From: an uncultured Lachnospiraceae bacterium
GTDB lineage: Bacteria > Bacillota > Clostridia > Lachnospirales > Lachnospiraceae
NCBI GenBank assembly: GCA_902796595.1
Contig: CADBPM010000048.1
Coordinates: 1-49,223, forward strand
Length of the DNA: 49,223 nt
Direction of reading: 5' to 3'
Below are positions 1-7,762 of this stretch, piece after piece. Made by a program: the position numbers and the translations under genes. The stretch's first letter is position 1, and the number at the start of each line of letters is the position of its first letter. The notes beneath the pieces were generated by a model. The model saw only the letters and a program-made list of their open reading frames with translations, was not told the origin of the DNA and did not search any database.

Positions 1-102
1 GCTTAATTTCTTAAGCATCGTTCTTATTTTTATCTCAAAGCTTTTCAAGATTGTCTCACTGTTCAGTTGTCAAAGTTCTTTGTTTTGCTGTTCTTGAAGC
101 AG
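1..102 (-). other. Leader region, rRNA-operon-like, running off left edge
   Basis: About 100 bp downstream of the strong minus-strand promoter contain no credible ORF. The sequence holds a small hairpin (GCTG/CAGC arms near 87-103) and the rRNA-leader-like CTTTGACAACTGAACAG block near 60-80. I see no part of a mature 16S gene before the edge. Confidence 0.5.
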
Positions 103-138
103 CTTGTTTAGTATATCACACAACCTTGAACTTGTCAA
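103..138 (-). promoter_or_regulatory. Strong sigma-A promoter, probably of an rRNA operon
   Basis: On the minus strand a perfect -35 TTGACA (133-138) sits 17 bp from -10 TATACT (110-115), reading toward the left edge. The transcribed leader contains a CTTTGACAACTGAACAG block, which resembles the boxA-containing leaders and spacers of Firmicute rRNA operons. No protein-coding start follows within the window. I infer that a 16S rRNA gene lies just beyond position 1. The promoter itself is clear from sequence; the identity of the downstream gene is inference. Confidence 0.75.
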
Positions 139-185
139 GAACTTTTTTTGATTTTTTGAAGTTCCTAATCAGAAGTAAGATCGAA

Positions 186-274
186 CGGAGAAACAGGGAT
201 TTGAACCCTGGCGCCGCTGTTAACGACCTACTCCCTTTCCAGGGGAGCCCCTTCAGCCTCTTGGGTATTTCTCC
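186..274 (-). tRNA. tRNA-Ser (anticodon GGA)
   Basis: The reverse complement folds as a class II tRNA. The acceptor arms GGAGAAA/TTTCTCC pair, the discriminator is G as expected for serine, and the T-loop contains GGTTCAAATCC. The anticodon stem CTCCC/GGGAG encloses loop CTGGAAA, giving anticodon GGA, which reads UCC and UCU. A long variable arm typical of tRNA-Ser is present. The CCA end is not encoded, so a CCA-adding enzyme is needed. It lies directly downstream of tRNA-Ser(UGA) and upstream of the putative rrn promoter. Confidence 0.95.
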
Positions 275-315
275 AAGTCTGAATAAAATCAACTATCATA
301 TTGTGATTACTAAAG

Positions 316-402
316 CGGAGAAGGAGGGATTCGAACCCTCGGAACCCTTGCGAGTTCGCTGGTTTTCAAGACCAGTTCATTAAACCGCTCTGACACCTCT
401 CC
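316..402 (-). tRNA. tRNA-Ser (anticodon UGA)
   Basis: The reverse complement forms a class II tRNA with acceptor arms GGAGAGG/CTTCTCC (one G-U pair) and discriminator G. The anticodon stem CTGGT/ACCAG encloses loop CTTGAAA, giving anticodon UGA, which reads UCA and neighbouring serine codons. The T-arm GAGGGTTCGAATCCCTC and a long variable arm are clear. CCA is not encoded. It is the first gene after the 448-476 promoter and is followed 41 bp later by tRNA-Ser(GGA), so the two are probably co-transcribed. Confidence 0.95.
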
Positions 403-447
403 GTACTTATTTATTTGTTTTCTGCCGTTCCTCGCGACAGCTTTTAT

Positions 448-476
448 AGTTTACCACATGGTGTACTATATGTCAA
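448..476 (-). promoter_or_regulatory. Promoter of the tRNA-Ser pair
   Basis: On the minus strand TTGACA (471-476) is followed after 17 bp by TAAACT (448-453), about 45 bp upstream of tRNA-Ser(UGA). The -35 is perfect and the -10 matches 4 of 6. Confidence 0.75.
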
Positions 477-517
477 GCACTTTTTTCAAGTTTTTCAAAT
501 TTTATTTCAACCTGCAT

Positions 518-562
518 AAAAATAGCCAGTTTAAGTCATTTTAGACTATAAACTGGCTATTC
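518..562 (-). terminator. Rho-independent terminator after the chemoreceptor gene
   Basis: A 13 bp stem (arms AATAGCCAGTTTA at 521-533 and its complement at 549-561) is followed on the minus strand by TTTTT. It lies 35 bp past the stop of the interrupted chemoreceptor gene and isolates it from the tRNA promoter. Confidence 0.8.
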
Positions 563-596
563 ATTTCAACCTTATGACAGTTTTTAACCTTTCTTT

Positions 597-2648
597 TTAC
601 TCTCCAGTCTTAAATCTGTTAATCTCCTCATTGAGTCCGTCTGCTATGTTTGACAGACTTGATGCAAGATCATTGATACCCTTTACCGTATTATTGACAT
701 TTTCCATAGAATATGAGGTCTGCTGGCTTGATGCGGCATTTTCTTCGGAAATAGCCGAAAGCCCTGACATAGTATCGTTCACTCTCTCACATTCAGTCCT
801 GATACTCTCGCACGCACTTCTTATTCCTGTGAAGTTGTCTTTCACTTCTCCTATTATATCTATTACCTGAAGCACCGAGTCGCCAGTCGTATCACTGATT
901 TCCTTCTGATGCGCCACTACATCGCTGAGTGATTCTACTGTCTCTACTGCCATCTGGATCTTTGAATAGAGCTGATTCATTATATCGCCAATCGATTTCG
1001 CCGATTCTGCCGACTGGTTTAACAGTTCACCTATCTCTCCTGCAACAACTGCAAATCCTTTTCCGGCTTCTCCTGCTCTTGCCGCCTCTATAGATGCGTT
1101 AAGCGACAGAAGTCTTGTCTGTGCGGCTATATTGTTGATAGCCTCTGTAGCAGTGCGCACCTGTCCAACAAAATCGTTGATACTTGACATGGACTCCGAA
1201 ACTTCGGAAAGAGACTTTCTGGTTTCATTCATTGCGCCGGAAAGTTCCCTGAAGCTCTTCTGCATTTCGGAAGAAGACCTGCCCATCTCCGAGGTCTTGT
1301 CATCAGCAGAATTTATACTGTCGCTAAGTGAGTCCACACTGCTAAGGATATCTCCTATAGCTGTAACGCCATCCTGAATCGACTCTGCCTGTGACACTGC
1401 ACCATCTGCGATATCGGATACTGCGCTTGCGATCTTATTGGAAGATTCTTCTGTATTGCTTGCCGACTCATTAAGCTCTGCAGCTGAACTGTTTACATCC
1501 TGTGCCTTTTTCTGGAGCTCTCCTATCACCTTATGCATAGTGCCTGCAAGCGTATAGATTGCTAACGACATTGCTCCGACTTCATCCCCGCGGTTTGTGT
1601 ACTGCTTAAGTTCTTTTATTTTCCTAAGATCAAGTGTGTTTGAAATATCTGTAGCTATATCGCTGACTTTTGTAAGATCATTTACGATATATTTAACTAT
1701 AAATGTAGTTATGAGGCTTATTCCGATAATGCTGAGTATTGATATGATAATAATAAGATTAGTAAGCATATTGGAGGATTTTAATATTTCTTTTCCTGTA
1801 TCACTCACTGTTACCATAAGGTTGTATTCCGGCATAAGCTCGTAAGCTGTGAAATATTTTACTGATTGATCATTCGTAATCCTTAGTCCTGTATTATTGG
1901 CAAGAGCCTCATCTATTATAGGCTGAACCTTCTCATCTGTTTCTTTTCCTATAAGATCTGCTTCCGAATATACATAGGTTTTTGACTGTGTGTCAACAAT
2001 TTCAATCTTTGCTGCCGACCAGTCATCAAATTTCAACGAAGAAAATACATCCATGAGTCCTGCGGCATTTATAGCCCCTGTTGTATAGGCTACCATGCTA
2101 CCTGCGTCATCAGTTATCGGATAATAGAAAACGATAACCTGACTTCCCGTGGTCGGGGATACTTTTATCGACCTGAAATAAATCTTTCCGCTCTTACCCA
2201 TTTCTTCTATTGCCTGTTTAACAATAGCCTAGGAAGCTTCATCCTGGGCACCCGGAGTACCTATGGATGCTTTAACACTTGCTGTTTTTACAACATAATC
2301 ATCTATAGATGCTGCAAAAAGATTTTCAAAATACGGATATTTTGCCGAATAATTTTCTGTAAATTTCTGTGCCTTTTCATACTTTTTCGTATTTTCTGTG
2401 TCCTTCATAAAGTCTACAATTTCAGGTGCTGCGGAGTATCCTGCTATAGACTGCTCCACGCCCTGCATATAGGTCTTTATAAGGGCTGTTCTCGACTCAA
2501 CAGACTCAACCATTCTGTGTTTGGACAACTCAGTTATTGCAGAATTTGTTTTCCGGTAAACAGCCGTAACAAGAATTATCAAAAAGACCATTACCACAAG
2601 GCTGATTGAAATACTTAATTTCTTTGACAAGTTCAGCTTAGCTTTCAT
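597..2648 (-). pseudogene. Methyl-accepting chemotaxis protein, interrupted by in-frame TAG
   Basis: Two ORFs form one chemoreceptor reading frame. The frame starts at ATG 2648 (GAGG ribosome site upstream) and meets TAG at 2231-2229, codon 140. It continues without a shift to 597, and would make about 683 aa if intact. The first part has a membrane segment (about residues 13-30) and the start of a periplasmic-type sensor domain. The rest has the remaining sensor, a second membrane segment (about 295-321), a HAMP region and the coiled signalling domain with the conserved [16 protein letters not shown] tip that contacts CheA/CheW. TAG ends other genes in this window, so it is a normal stop here. 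A nonsense mutation or a base error are the simplest explanations. Restart at ATG 2201 would give a 534 aa product lacking TM1. The ligand is unknown. The gene has its own promoter and terminator. Confidence 0.85.
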
Positions 2649-2684
2649 AATTCTGTCCTCGCTTTCTGAATTTAATTTAAGATA

Positions 2685-2713
2685 AAAATATGATCTTTTC
2701 AATATTATTTCAA
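2685..2713 (-). promoter_or_regulatory. Sigma-A-like promoter of the chemoreceptor gene
   Basis: On the minus strand TTGAAA (2708-2713) is followed after 17 bp by TATTTT (2685-2690), about 37 bp before the chosen ATG at 2648. It sits directly after the ispD terminator. No SigD-type TAAA/GCCGATAA motif is seen here. Confidence 0.5.
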
Positions 2714-2724
2714 CTAAAATAAAC

Positions 2725-2753
2725 AACAAAAACACCATCATCAGATGGTGTTT
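2725..2753 (-). terminator. Terminator overlapping the 3' end of ispD
   Basis: A perfect 9 bp stem, AACACCATC with GATGGTGTT (2731-2739 and 2744-2752), is followed by a T-rich tract on the minus strand. The upstream arm is the last coding codons of ispD and the loop contains bases of its TGA stop (2741-2743). The terminator is thus built into the end of the gene. Confidence 0.8.
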
Positions 2754-3430
2754 CTGTTAATATCTTCTTTTGTTGTAATCTTGATATTCTGGTAATTTCC
2801 TTCAACCACATGACACTTTATCCCGCCAAATCTCTTGGCTACTTCTGCGTCGTCTGTTATCGCGTTAAAATCACCTTGTTCATACATTTTATTATAGGCA
2901 TCTCTGATCTTTGCAAGAGAAAAAACCTGCGGAGTCTGTGCAACCCACAAAAGTTCTCTGTCAGGGCTTTCTGTTATAACTCCATCCCGAACTTCCTTTA
3001 TAGTATCTTTTACTTTGACACAAGGAATGGCATTTCCATATTTACCAAATGTGCCAAATAATTTTATAAGAAGGTCCTGTGTGATGTAGGGTCTTGCAGA
3101 ATCATGAATAAACACGCAGGTATCATCTTCGTAGCCATTTTCGCAAAGATAATCAAGTGCATTTTTAATTGTGGCATATCTTGTATCTCCACTCTCCGAA
3201 AAGCCAAGAAACTTCCTGCAGTTCCTTCTGGTTAAAATATTCTGACTGATATAATCAACATCCGAAGATGGGGCTGCTATTATAAAGCCATCTATAACAA
3301 GGCTGTCTTCAAAGGCATCTATACTGTAGTTTATAACAGGCTTATCCTTAAGGAGCATAAACTGTTTGGGAATATCCGACTGCATTCTGGTGCCCCTGCC
3401 GCCCGCAAGTATGATTGCGATCTTTCTCAT
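2741..3430 (-). CDS. ispD: 2-C-methyl-D-erythritol 4-phosphate cytidylyltransferase
   Basis: This 229 aa cytosolic enzyme transfers CMP from CTP to methylerythritol phosphate, the third step of the MEP isoprenoid pathway. The N-terminal nucleotide-binding loop ILAGGRGTRM (residues 7-16) with downstream KQF is clear. So are the HDSARP motif (about 109-114) and the C-terminal GNYQNIKITTKED block, all typical of IspD. The length is normal. The related CDP-ribitol enzyme TarI shares the fold, so substrate is inferred from these motifs. The ATG directly abuts the TAA of tsaD (TAAATG), which implies translational coupling. It is the last gene of the long minus-strand run and is closed by a terminator that overlaps its own stop. 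Confidence 0.88.
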   Translation of the reverse strand: MRKIAIILAGGRGTRMQSDIPKQFMLLKDKPVINYSIDAFEDSLVIDGFIIAAPSSDVDYISQNILTRRNCRKFLGFSESGDTRYATIKNALDYLCENGYEDDTCVFIHDSARPYITQDLLIKLFGTFGKYGNAIPCVKVKDTIKEVRDGVITESPDRELLWVAQTPQVFSLAKIRDAYNKMYEQGDFNAITDDAEVAKRFGGIKCHVVEGNYQNIKITTKEDINRNTI

Positions 3431-4441
3431 TTATCTTTCTCCAAGTTTAAGATTTGGAACAGCATTCAGGTGAAGGTCGCTTATAAGTCCCCTCTTGTAA
3501 TCATAATACGCTGCTGCCCCTATCATTGCAGCATTATCAGTACAAAGTATAGGATCCGGATAATAAAGCTTATAGCCTCTCTTTTTACATGCATCAGACA
3601 TAGCTTCTCTTAAGGCTTTGTTGCTCGCTACACCTCCTGCCATAGCAAGCTTTGTATATCCTAATTTCTTTGCACCTGCTATAGTGTGGCTTACAAGAAC
3701 ATCCACTACTGCCTCCTGAAAAGATGCCGCCACATCAGCCTGAACGTATTTTTCTCCCTTCATTTCACACGAATTAAGGTAATTAAGAACTGAAGATTTC
3801 ACTCCGCTGAAACTAAAATCAAACGGGTTGTCTGACAACTTTGCACGCGGGAAATCAATAGCATTTTTATCTCCCTGTTCAGATACCCTCTGTATCTTCG
3901 GACCGCCCGGATAGCCAAGTCCTATCGCTCTTGCGACCTTGTCAAATGCTTCTCCTGCAGCATCATCCCTTGTTGAACCAAGAACTTCATATTCTCCGTA
4001 ATCTTTTACTATAACAAGGTTTGTGTGACCTCCCGATACGACCAGACAAAGAAAAGGCGGTTCAAGGTCTGGTGCCTGTATATAATTTGCAGATATATGA
4101 CCTTCTATGTGATGAACACCTATAAGAGGCTTACCGGCAGCATACGCCATAGCTTTTGCCGCTGAAACCCCCACAAGAAGTGCACCTACAAGCCCCGGAC
4201 CATAGGTGACTCCTATGGCATCTATTTCCTGCAGACTTACTTTTGCCTCTTCAAGAGCTGCATCAGCAACCTGTATCACTTTTTCAATATGCGCCCTTGA
4301 AGCTATTTCGGGAACAACCCCTCCATAAAGGGTATGTATTGCTATCTGTGATGAAATAATATTAGAATGTACCTTCCTGCCGTCCTCGACAACTGCTGCC
4401 GCGGTCTCGTCACAGGAAGATTCTATTGCAAGTATCTTCAT
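3431..4441 (-). CDS. tsaD: tRNA N6-adenosine threonylcarbamoyltransferase TsaD
   Basis: This 336 aa protein is the catalytic Kae1/Qri7-type subunit that transfers threonylcarbamoyl to A37 of ANN-decoding tRNAs, forming t6A. The N-terminal ASKHA fold begins [13 protein letters not shown]. The metal-binding HHIEGH (residues 110-115) is intact, and CLVVSGGHT and AGGVASNK blocks are present. Its partners TsaB and TsaE are encoded 2-3 kb upstream on the same strand. TsaC, which makes threonylcarbamoyl-AMP, is not in this window. An 18 bp gap separates it from the upstream 193 aa gene, and it abuts ispD with no gap. Identification is secure. Confidence 0.95.
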   Translation of the reverse strand: MKILAIESSCDETAAAVVEDGRKVHSNIISSQIAIHTLYGGVVPEIASRAHIEKVIQVADAALEEAKVSLQEIDAIGVTYGPGLVGALLVGVSAAKAMAYAAGKPLIGVHHIEGHISANYIQAPDLEPPFLCLVVSGGHTNLVIVKDYGEYEVLGSTRDDAAGEAFDKVARAIGLGYPGGPKIQRVSEQGDKNAIDFPRAKLSDNPFDFSFSGVKSSVLNYLNSCEMKGEKYVQADVAASFQEAVVDVLVSHTIAGAKKLGYTKLAMAGGVASNKALREAMSDACKKRGYKLYYPDPILCTDNAAMIGAAAYYDYKRGLISDLHLNAVPNLKLGER

Positions 4442-4459
4442 TATAGTTCCAGTCCTTAT

Positions 4460-5041
4460 TTAAAACTTATTTGTTATCTCCCAAGATAAGATCTTCCAAT
4501 TTCCGTCAGAGTCCTCTCTCAGGTGAAAGACTTCATACGTTTTCGTATAATTTTTACCTGATTTTAAAAAGAAGGATGCCTTGAGGTTGATTATATTATT
4601 GTCCCCTTTCTTCTCTTTTTTTGCATCCGCAGCATTCTGAACATTCCAATTTACCATAGTGATCTTGTTCTTTTTATACTGTTCGATCTCATTTTTCAGA
4701 TTGTTAGTATACTGCGGAAGAGGATTCACTTTAATAACTTCTTCATCAAAAAGCTGGTGATTTTTCTCTGCAAGAAGTTCGACCTGTTCATCAGAGAGTT
4801 TTTCATTATAATAGCATTTAAGGAATCTGCTGTAATATCTCAGTACTTCATGTGCTGTCGGAGGATAATCATTTTCAAAATCCACCTTGATAAGCTCTTC
4901 AACGTCGCTGTCATCTGAACCCTTCACGTTGCCTTCGCTGTCAAGTCTTTTCTGGACAAATATGAAAGCAATGATAATGGCAGCAACTAAAATGATCATG
5001 GTTACAACAGTGATGATAGTAGTACGTGTTTTGTTCTTCAT
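4460..5041 (-). CDS. Membrane-anchored protein of unknown function (193 aa)
   Basis: I do not recognise this family with certainty; it resembles small anchored proteins found in Lachnospiraceae (possibly DUF6715, unverified). Residues 1-8 are positively charged and residues 9-30 form one hydrophobic segment, which suggests a signal anchor with the rest outside. The exported part (about 31-193) is acidic then lysine-rich. It has an NTF2/lipoprotein-like ending in which FHLREDSDGNWKILSWEI resembles the final strands of an NTF2-type fold (tentative). No lipobox cysteine is seen. It is set between rnz (20 bp) and tsaD (18 bp), so it is probably co-transcribed with RNA-modification genes, but nothing in the sequence links it to their function. 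Confidence 0.75.
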   Translation of the reverse strand: MKNKTRTTIITVVTMIILVAAIIIAFIFVQKRLDSEGNVKGSDDSDVEELIKVDFENDYPPTAHEVLRYYSRFLKCYYNEKLSDEQVELLAEKNHQLFDEEVIKVNPLPQYTNNLKNEIEQYKKNKITMVNWNVQNAADAKKEKKGDNNIINLKASFFLKSGKNYTKTYEVFHLREDSDGNWKILSWEITNKF

Positions 5042-5061
5042 AAAACACCTCCATTAAGATA

Positions 5062-5976
5062 TTACTCATCCTCATCGAACATAAGATCTATACTTTTACC
5101 ATCTTTCCCAAGGCTCACTCTTTTGTATATCTTTTTTGCCTCATCAATATATTGGGGTGGATATGCCATTGACGGGCTAAAGTGGGTAAGCCACATTCTG
5201 CGTGGTTTTGCTGCTGCTCCGATTTCCGCAGCTTCTGTAAATGTCATGTGCTTTTTATCGCGTGCCTTTGAAAGGGAAGAATTATCTCCATACATACCTT
5301 CACAAATAAAAAGATCAGCCCCTCTTGCCGCTTCTGTAATGGAAGCAACCGGCCTTGTATCGGTTACGTATGTAACTTTAAGTCCTCTTCTCTTTTCCCC
5401 CATGACAAGCTCCGGCGTAAATGTACGTTCAGAAGTAACTATAGTCTCTCCCTTCTGGAGCCTGTTCCAATACATAAGCGGCACATCATTTTCACGCGCT
5501 TTTTCAGGATAAAATCTGCCTGCTCTTTCAACCGTCAAGGTATATCCATAGCATAACACGTTATGCTTCACCTTGAAAGCTTTTATATTCATTCCCTCAA
5601 AAGAGTATGAAAAGTCATCGCCGTTTATTTCAACAAAATTCAGCTTGAAAGGCAGGTCCGGTGCGATAACAAGAAGGCTTCTTACCACATTTTCAACTCC
5701 CTTTGGACCAATTATGGTTACAGGGTCTTTTCTTTCCGAATTGCCTATTGAAAGCAAAAGTCCCGGAAGTCCCGAAACATGGTCCCCATGAAAGTGTGTG
5801 ATACATATAAGCCCTATAGGGTTTACGCTCCATCCTTTTTTTCTGATCGCCACCTGAGTTCCTTCACCGCAATCTATAAGAACACTGCTGCCATTATATC
5901 TGGCGAGCATAGAAGTCAAAAAACGTCCCGGAAGAGGCATCATACCTCCTGTACCAAGGAGACAAACATCAAGCAT
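5062..5976 (-). CDS. rnz: Ribonuclease Z (tRNA 3' endonuclease)
   Basis: This 304 aa metallo-beta-lactamase-fold enzyme cleaves the 3' trailer of tRNA precursors lacking encoded CCA. Both tRNA genes in this window lack CCA. The zinc motif HFHGDH is at residues 61-66. Later ligands are visible as the His in FKVKHNV, the Asp in VTDTRP and the His in LTHFSP. The length fits the short bacterial form (RNase Z, about 300-310 aa). The N-terminus reads GTGGMMPLPGR in place of the common GTSGxxPT form. It follows rimI by 3 bp and precedes the 193 aa gene by 20 bp in the t6A gene run. Arylsulfatase-like annotation is possible for this fold, but context favours RNase Z. Confidence 0.88.
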   Translation of the reverse strand: MLDVCLLGTGGMMPLPGRFLTSMLARYNGSSVLIDCGEGTQVAIRKKGWSVNPIGLICITHFHGDHVSGLPGLLLSIGNSERKDPVTIIGPKGVENVVRSLLVIAPDLPFKLNFVEINGDDFSYSFEGMNIKAFKVKHNVLCYGYTLTVERAGRFYPEKARENDVPLMYWNRLQKGETIVTSERTFTPELVMGEKRRGLKVTYVTDTRPVASITEAARGADLFICEGMYGDNSSLSKARDKKHMTFTEAAEIGAAAKPRRMWLTHFSPSMAYPPQYIDEAKKIYKRVSLGKDGKSIDLMFDEDE

Positions 5977-5979
5977 CCA

Positions 5980-6456
5980 TTATTCCCCTTCCTTATTTTC
6001 TGTCAGATCTACGGACATAAGAACGGCATCCTCCACTGGTTCTATATAATATTTCGGACGTACGCCGTCTTTTTTAAAGCCTGCTGACTCATAAAGTGAT
6101 CTTGCAGGCTTATTTCCCTCTCTGACTTCAAGAAGCACTCTTGTGGCTCCCGCTTCTCTGACATGGTCTAAAAAGTCATTTAGCAGTATTTTACCATAAC
6201 CTTTGCCTCTTAAATCACTTTTGATCGCTATATTTTCTATTTCACAGTCCGGTAAAAGTTTTGTTGAAATGATATAGCCGATAAGATCTTCTTTAAGCAT
6301 CATAACAAGGTTGAAATGCGTAGCGTCCGATATAGCCTCGCTAAACAGATGTTCACTCCACGGATCTGAAAAGCTTTCCTTTTCTATGGCTGCTATTGCA
6401 GAGATATCGGACTGCCTTGCTATCCTTATATCTATATCAGGCTTACGTTCCGCCAT
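5980..6456 (-). CDS. rimI: Ribosomal protein S18-alanine N-acetyltransferase
   Basis: This 158 aa GNAT-family enzyme acetylates the N-terminal alanine of ribosomal protein S18, using acetyl-CoA. The GNAT core is visible as the IRGKGYGK-like acetyl-CoA loop (here LRGKGYGKILL, about residues 84-94) and the EVREGNKPARSLYESAGF block typical of RimI. It overlaps tsaB by 14 bp: the rimI ATG lies within the final codons of tsaB. This tsaB-rimI coupling is very common in Firmicutes and supports the assignment over other GNATs. The C-terminus has a short acidic tail (ENKEGE). Confidence 0.88.
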   Translation of the reverse strand: MAERKPDIDIRIARQSDISAIAAIEKESFSDPWSEHLFSEAISDATHFNLVMMLKEDLIGYIISTKLLPDCEIENIAIKSDLRGKGYGKILLNDFLDHVREAGATRVLLEVREGNKPARSLYESAGFKKDGVRPKYYIEPVEDAVLMSVDLTENKEGE

Positions 6457-7162
6457 GTTCCATTTTTTCCTTTCTCTCTCTTTCCGCCTGAGAAAGCCTT
6501 AGATATACTGGCGCATGGTCGAAAGCTGTTTCCGTCTTTCCCTCAGAGTATAATTTTCCTCCAAGCACTGCAACTGAAGCTGCGTGCTGCTTATTGAGGT
6601 TTGCAGGAGCAAATATATGCGTAAGCTCGAGCTTTTCATTGATCGTATCTTTATATTTTGATACACCATCACCAAGAAAGATCACTCTCTTTCCCTGATA
6701 CTCTTTATTCAGTTTATCTGTAAGTTCTTCTATATCAAGCGGATGCTGATCATAAAGAGTAAGAAGGCGATCATTTTCAAATGTATAAATGCCTGTATAA
6801 ACCTGATTTCTTCTCGCATCCATAATAGGACAGATTATATCTATACTGCCAAAGAAATTGTAGGCAAGGCCTGCGGTCGTAGGAACTGAAACTATAGGCT
6901 TATTCAGAGCATAGGCAAGACCTTTTGCGGTTGCCGAGCCAATCCTTAAACCGGTAAACGAACCTGGTCCTGCTGCAATTGCTATTGCGTCTATATCTTT
7001 TAAATCTGTATTGCTTGTCTTTACGATTTCATCCAACATCGGAACAAGTGTTTCCGAATGTGTCTTTTTATATTCCATTGTAATCTCTGCCACAAGAACG
7101 TCATCGGTAACTATCGCTGCCGATGCCACTATTCCTGAGCTGTCGAGTCCTATGATAGTCAT
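6443..7162 (-). CDS. tsaB: t6A biosynthesis dimerization subunit TsaB
   Basis: This 239 aa ASKHA-fold protein pairs with TsaD to form the core of the threonylcarbamoyl transferase complex. The N-terminus MTIIGLDSSG and the GPGSFTGLRIG motif (about residues 65-75) are diagnostic. It lacks the HxxxH metal site of TsaD, as expected for the non-catalytic paralogue. The length is normal. The 3' end overlaps rimI by 14 bp. Upstream lies an 85 bp gap carrying one of two related structured elements, then tsaE. Confidence 0.93.
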   Translation of the reverse strand: MTIIGLDSSGIVASAAIVTDDVLVAEITMEYKKTHSETLVPMLDEIVKTSNTDLKDIDAIAIAAGPGSFTGLRIGSATAKGLAYALNKPIVSVPTTAGLAYNFFGSIDIICPIMDARRNQVYTGIYTFENDRLLTLYDQHPLDIEELTDKLNKEYQGKRVIFLGDGVSKYKDTINEKLELTHIFAPANLNKQHAASVAVLGGKLYSEGKTETAFDHAPVYLRLSQAERERKEKMEHGGT

Positions 7163-7177
7163 TTTTACGCTTTATCG

Positions 7178-7228
7178 CAGGCATGGTGCCAGTCGATACC
7201 GTACCTGCCGCAGCATCGACTAAAGTCT
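7178..7228. repeat. Intergenic structured element, copy A (tsaE-tsaB gap)
   Basis: This roughly 50 bp segment starts GCAGGCATGGTGCC and matches a second copy at 7695-7742. It can form an outer pairing GCAGG/CCTGC and an overlapping pairing AGTCGAT/ATCGACT. Differences from copy B partly preserve base pairing (CGAT/ATCG here, CGGT/ACCG there), which suggests selection on structure. No ORF is present. Confidence 0.6.
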
Positions 7229-7247
7229 TAATCGTATTTCAAGACTC

Positions 7248-7679
7248 CTATTCTTTAGTAATCGTTATCTTTCTGTGATCAAAACCTTTTTTCAGGTCTT
7301 TTTCAATCTTTACCCATATTGCTTCTTTCGGAATAATCTCTTTTATGTATACTGCCCATTCAACAAGGCAGACTCCAATCCCGAAAAAACAGTCCTCATA
7401 GCCTATCTCGTCCATTTCATCTATATCTGCAATTCTATATACATCAAAATGATACAGAGGCATTCTTCCCTCTGTATGCTCTTCAAGAATCGTAAATGTA
7501 GGACTGGTCACCGGCTCTGTTATTCCAAGTCCTGCCGCAAAACCTTGTGTAAAGACCGTTTTTCCTACACCAAGGTCTCCGTCAAGACAGATTATTTCAC
7601 CCAAAATTGCCTTCTCGCCTAATTCTTTGGCAAGGTTAAATGTCTCTTCAGGCGAATCTGTTTCATATATCTGTATCAT
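7248..7679 (-). CDS. tsaE: t6A biosynthesis ATPase TsaE
   Basis: This 143 aa P-loop ATPase drives turnover of the TsaBD complex in t6A synthesis. The Walker A motif GDLGVGKT is at residues 34-41. The TSPTFTILEEH block and the YHFDVYRI segment are characteristic of the YjeE/TsaE family. The C-terminal region with VEWA, common to the family, is present. Its gene is flanked on both sides by related 50 bp structured elements, which separate it from tex upstream and tsaB downstream. Identification is secure from motifs and context. Confidence 0.94.
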   Translation of the reverse strand: MIQIYETDSPEETFNLAKELGEKAILGEIICLDGDLGVGKTVFTQGFAAGLGITEPVTSPTFTILEEHTEGRMPLYHFDVYRIADIDEMDEIGYEDCFFGIGVCLVEWAVYIKEIIPKEAIWVKIEKDLKKGFDHRKITITKE

Positions 7680-7694
7680 TTATTGTGCTTTGCT

Positions 7695-7742
7695 GCAGGC
7701 ATGGTGCCCACCGGTGTCGTGCCTGCAGCGGCACCGATAAAG
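7695..7742. repeat. Intergenic structured element, copy B (tex-tsaE gap)
   Basis: This is the second copy of the element at 7178-7228 and shares the GCAGGCATGGTGCC block. It can form GCAGGCA/TGCCTGC (7 bp) and GGTGCC/GGCACC (6 bp). The arms interleave, so they would be mutually exclusive hairpins or a pseudoknot. No poly-T follows, so it is not a simple terminator. Confidence 0.6.
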
Positions 7743-7762
7743 ATCTGAAAATTTGTTCAGAC

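Noticed and set aside
2229..2231. Amber codon as pyrrolysine or another recoded amino acid
   Set aside because: No PylT/PylS-type gene is seen and TAG ends other genes here normally; a chemoreceptor is not a known Pyl protein.
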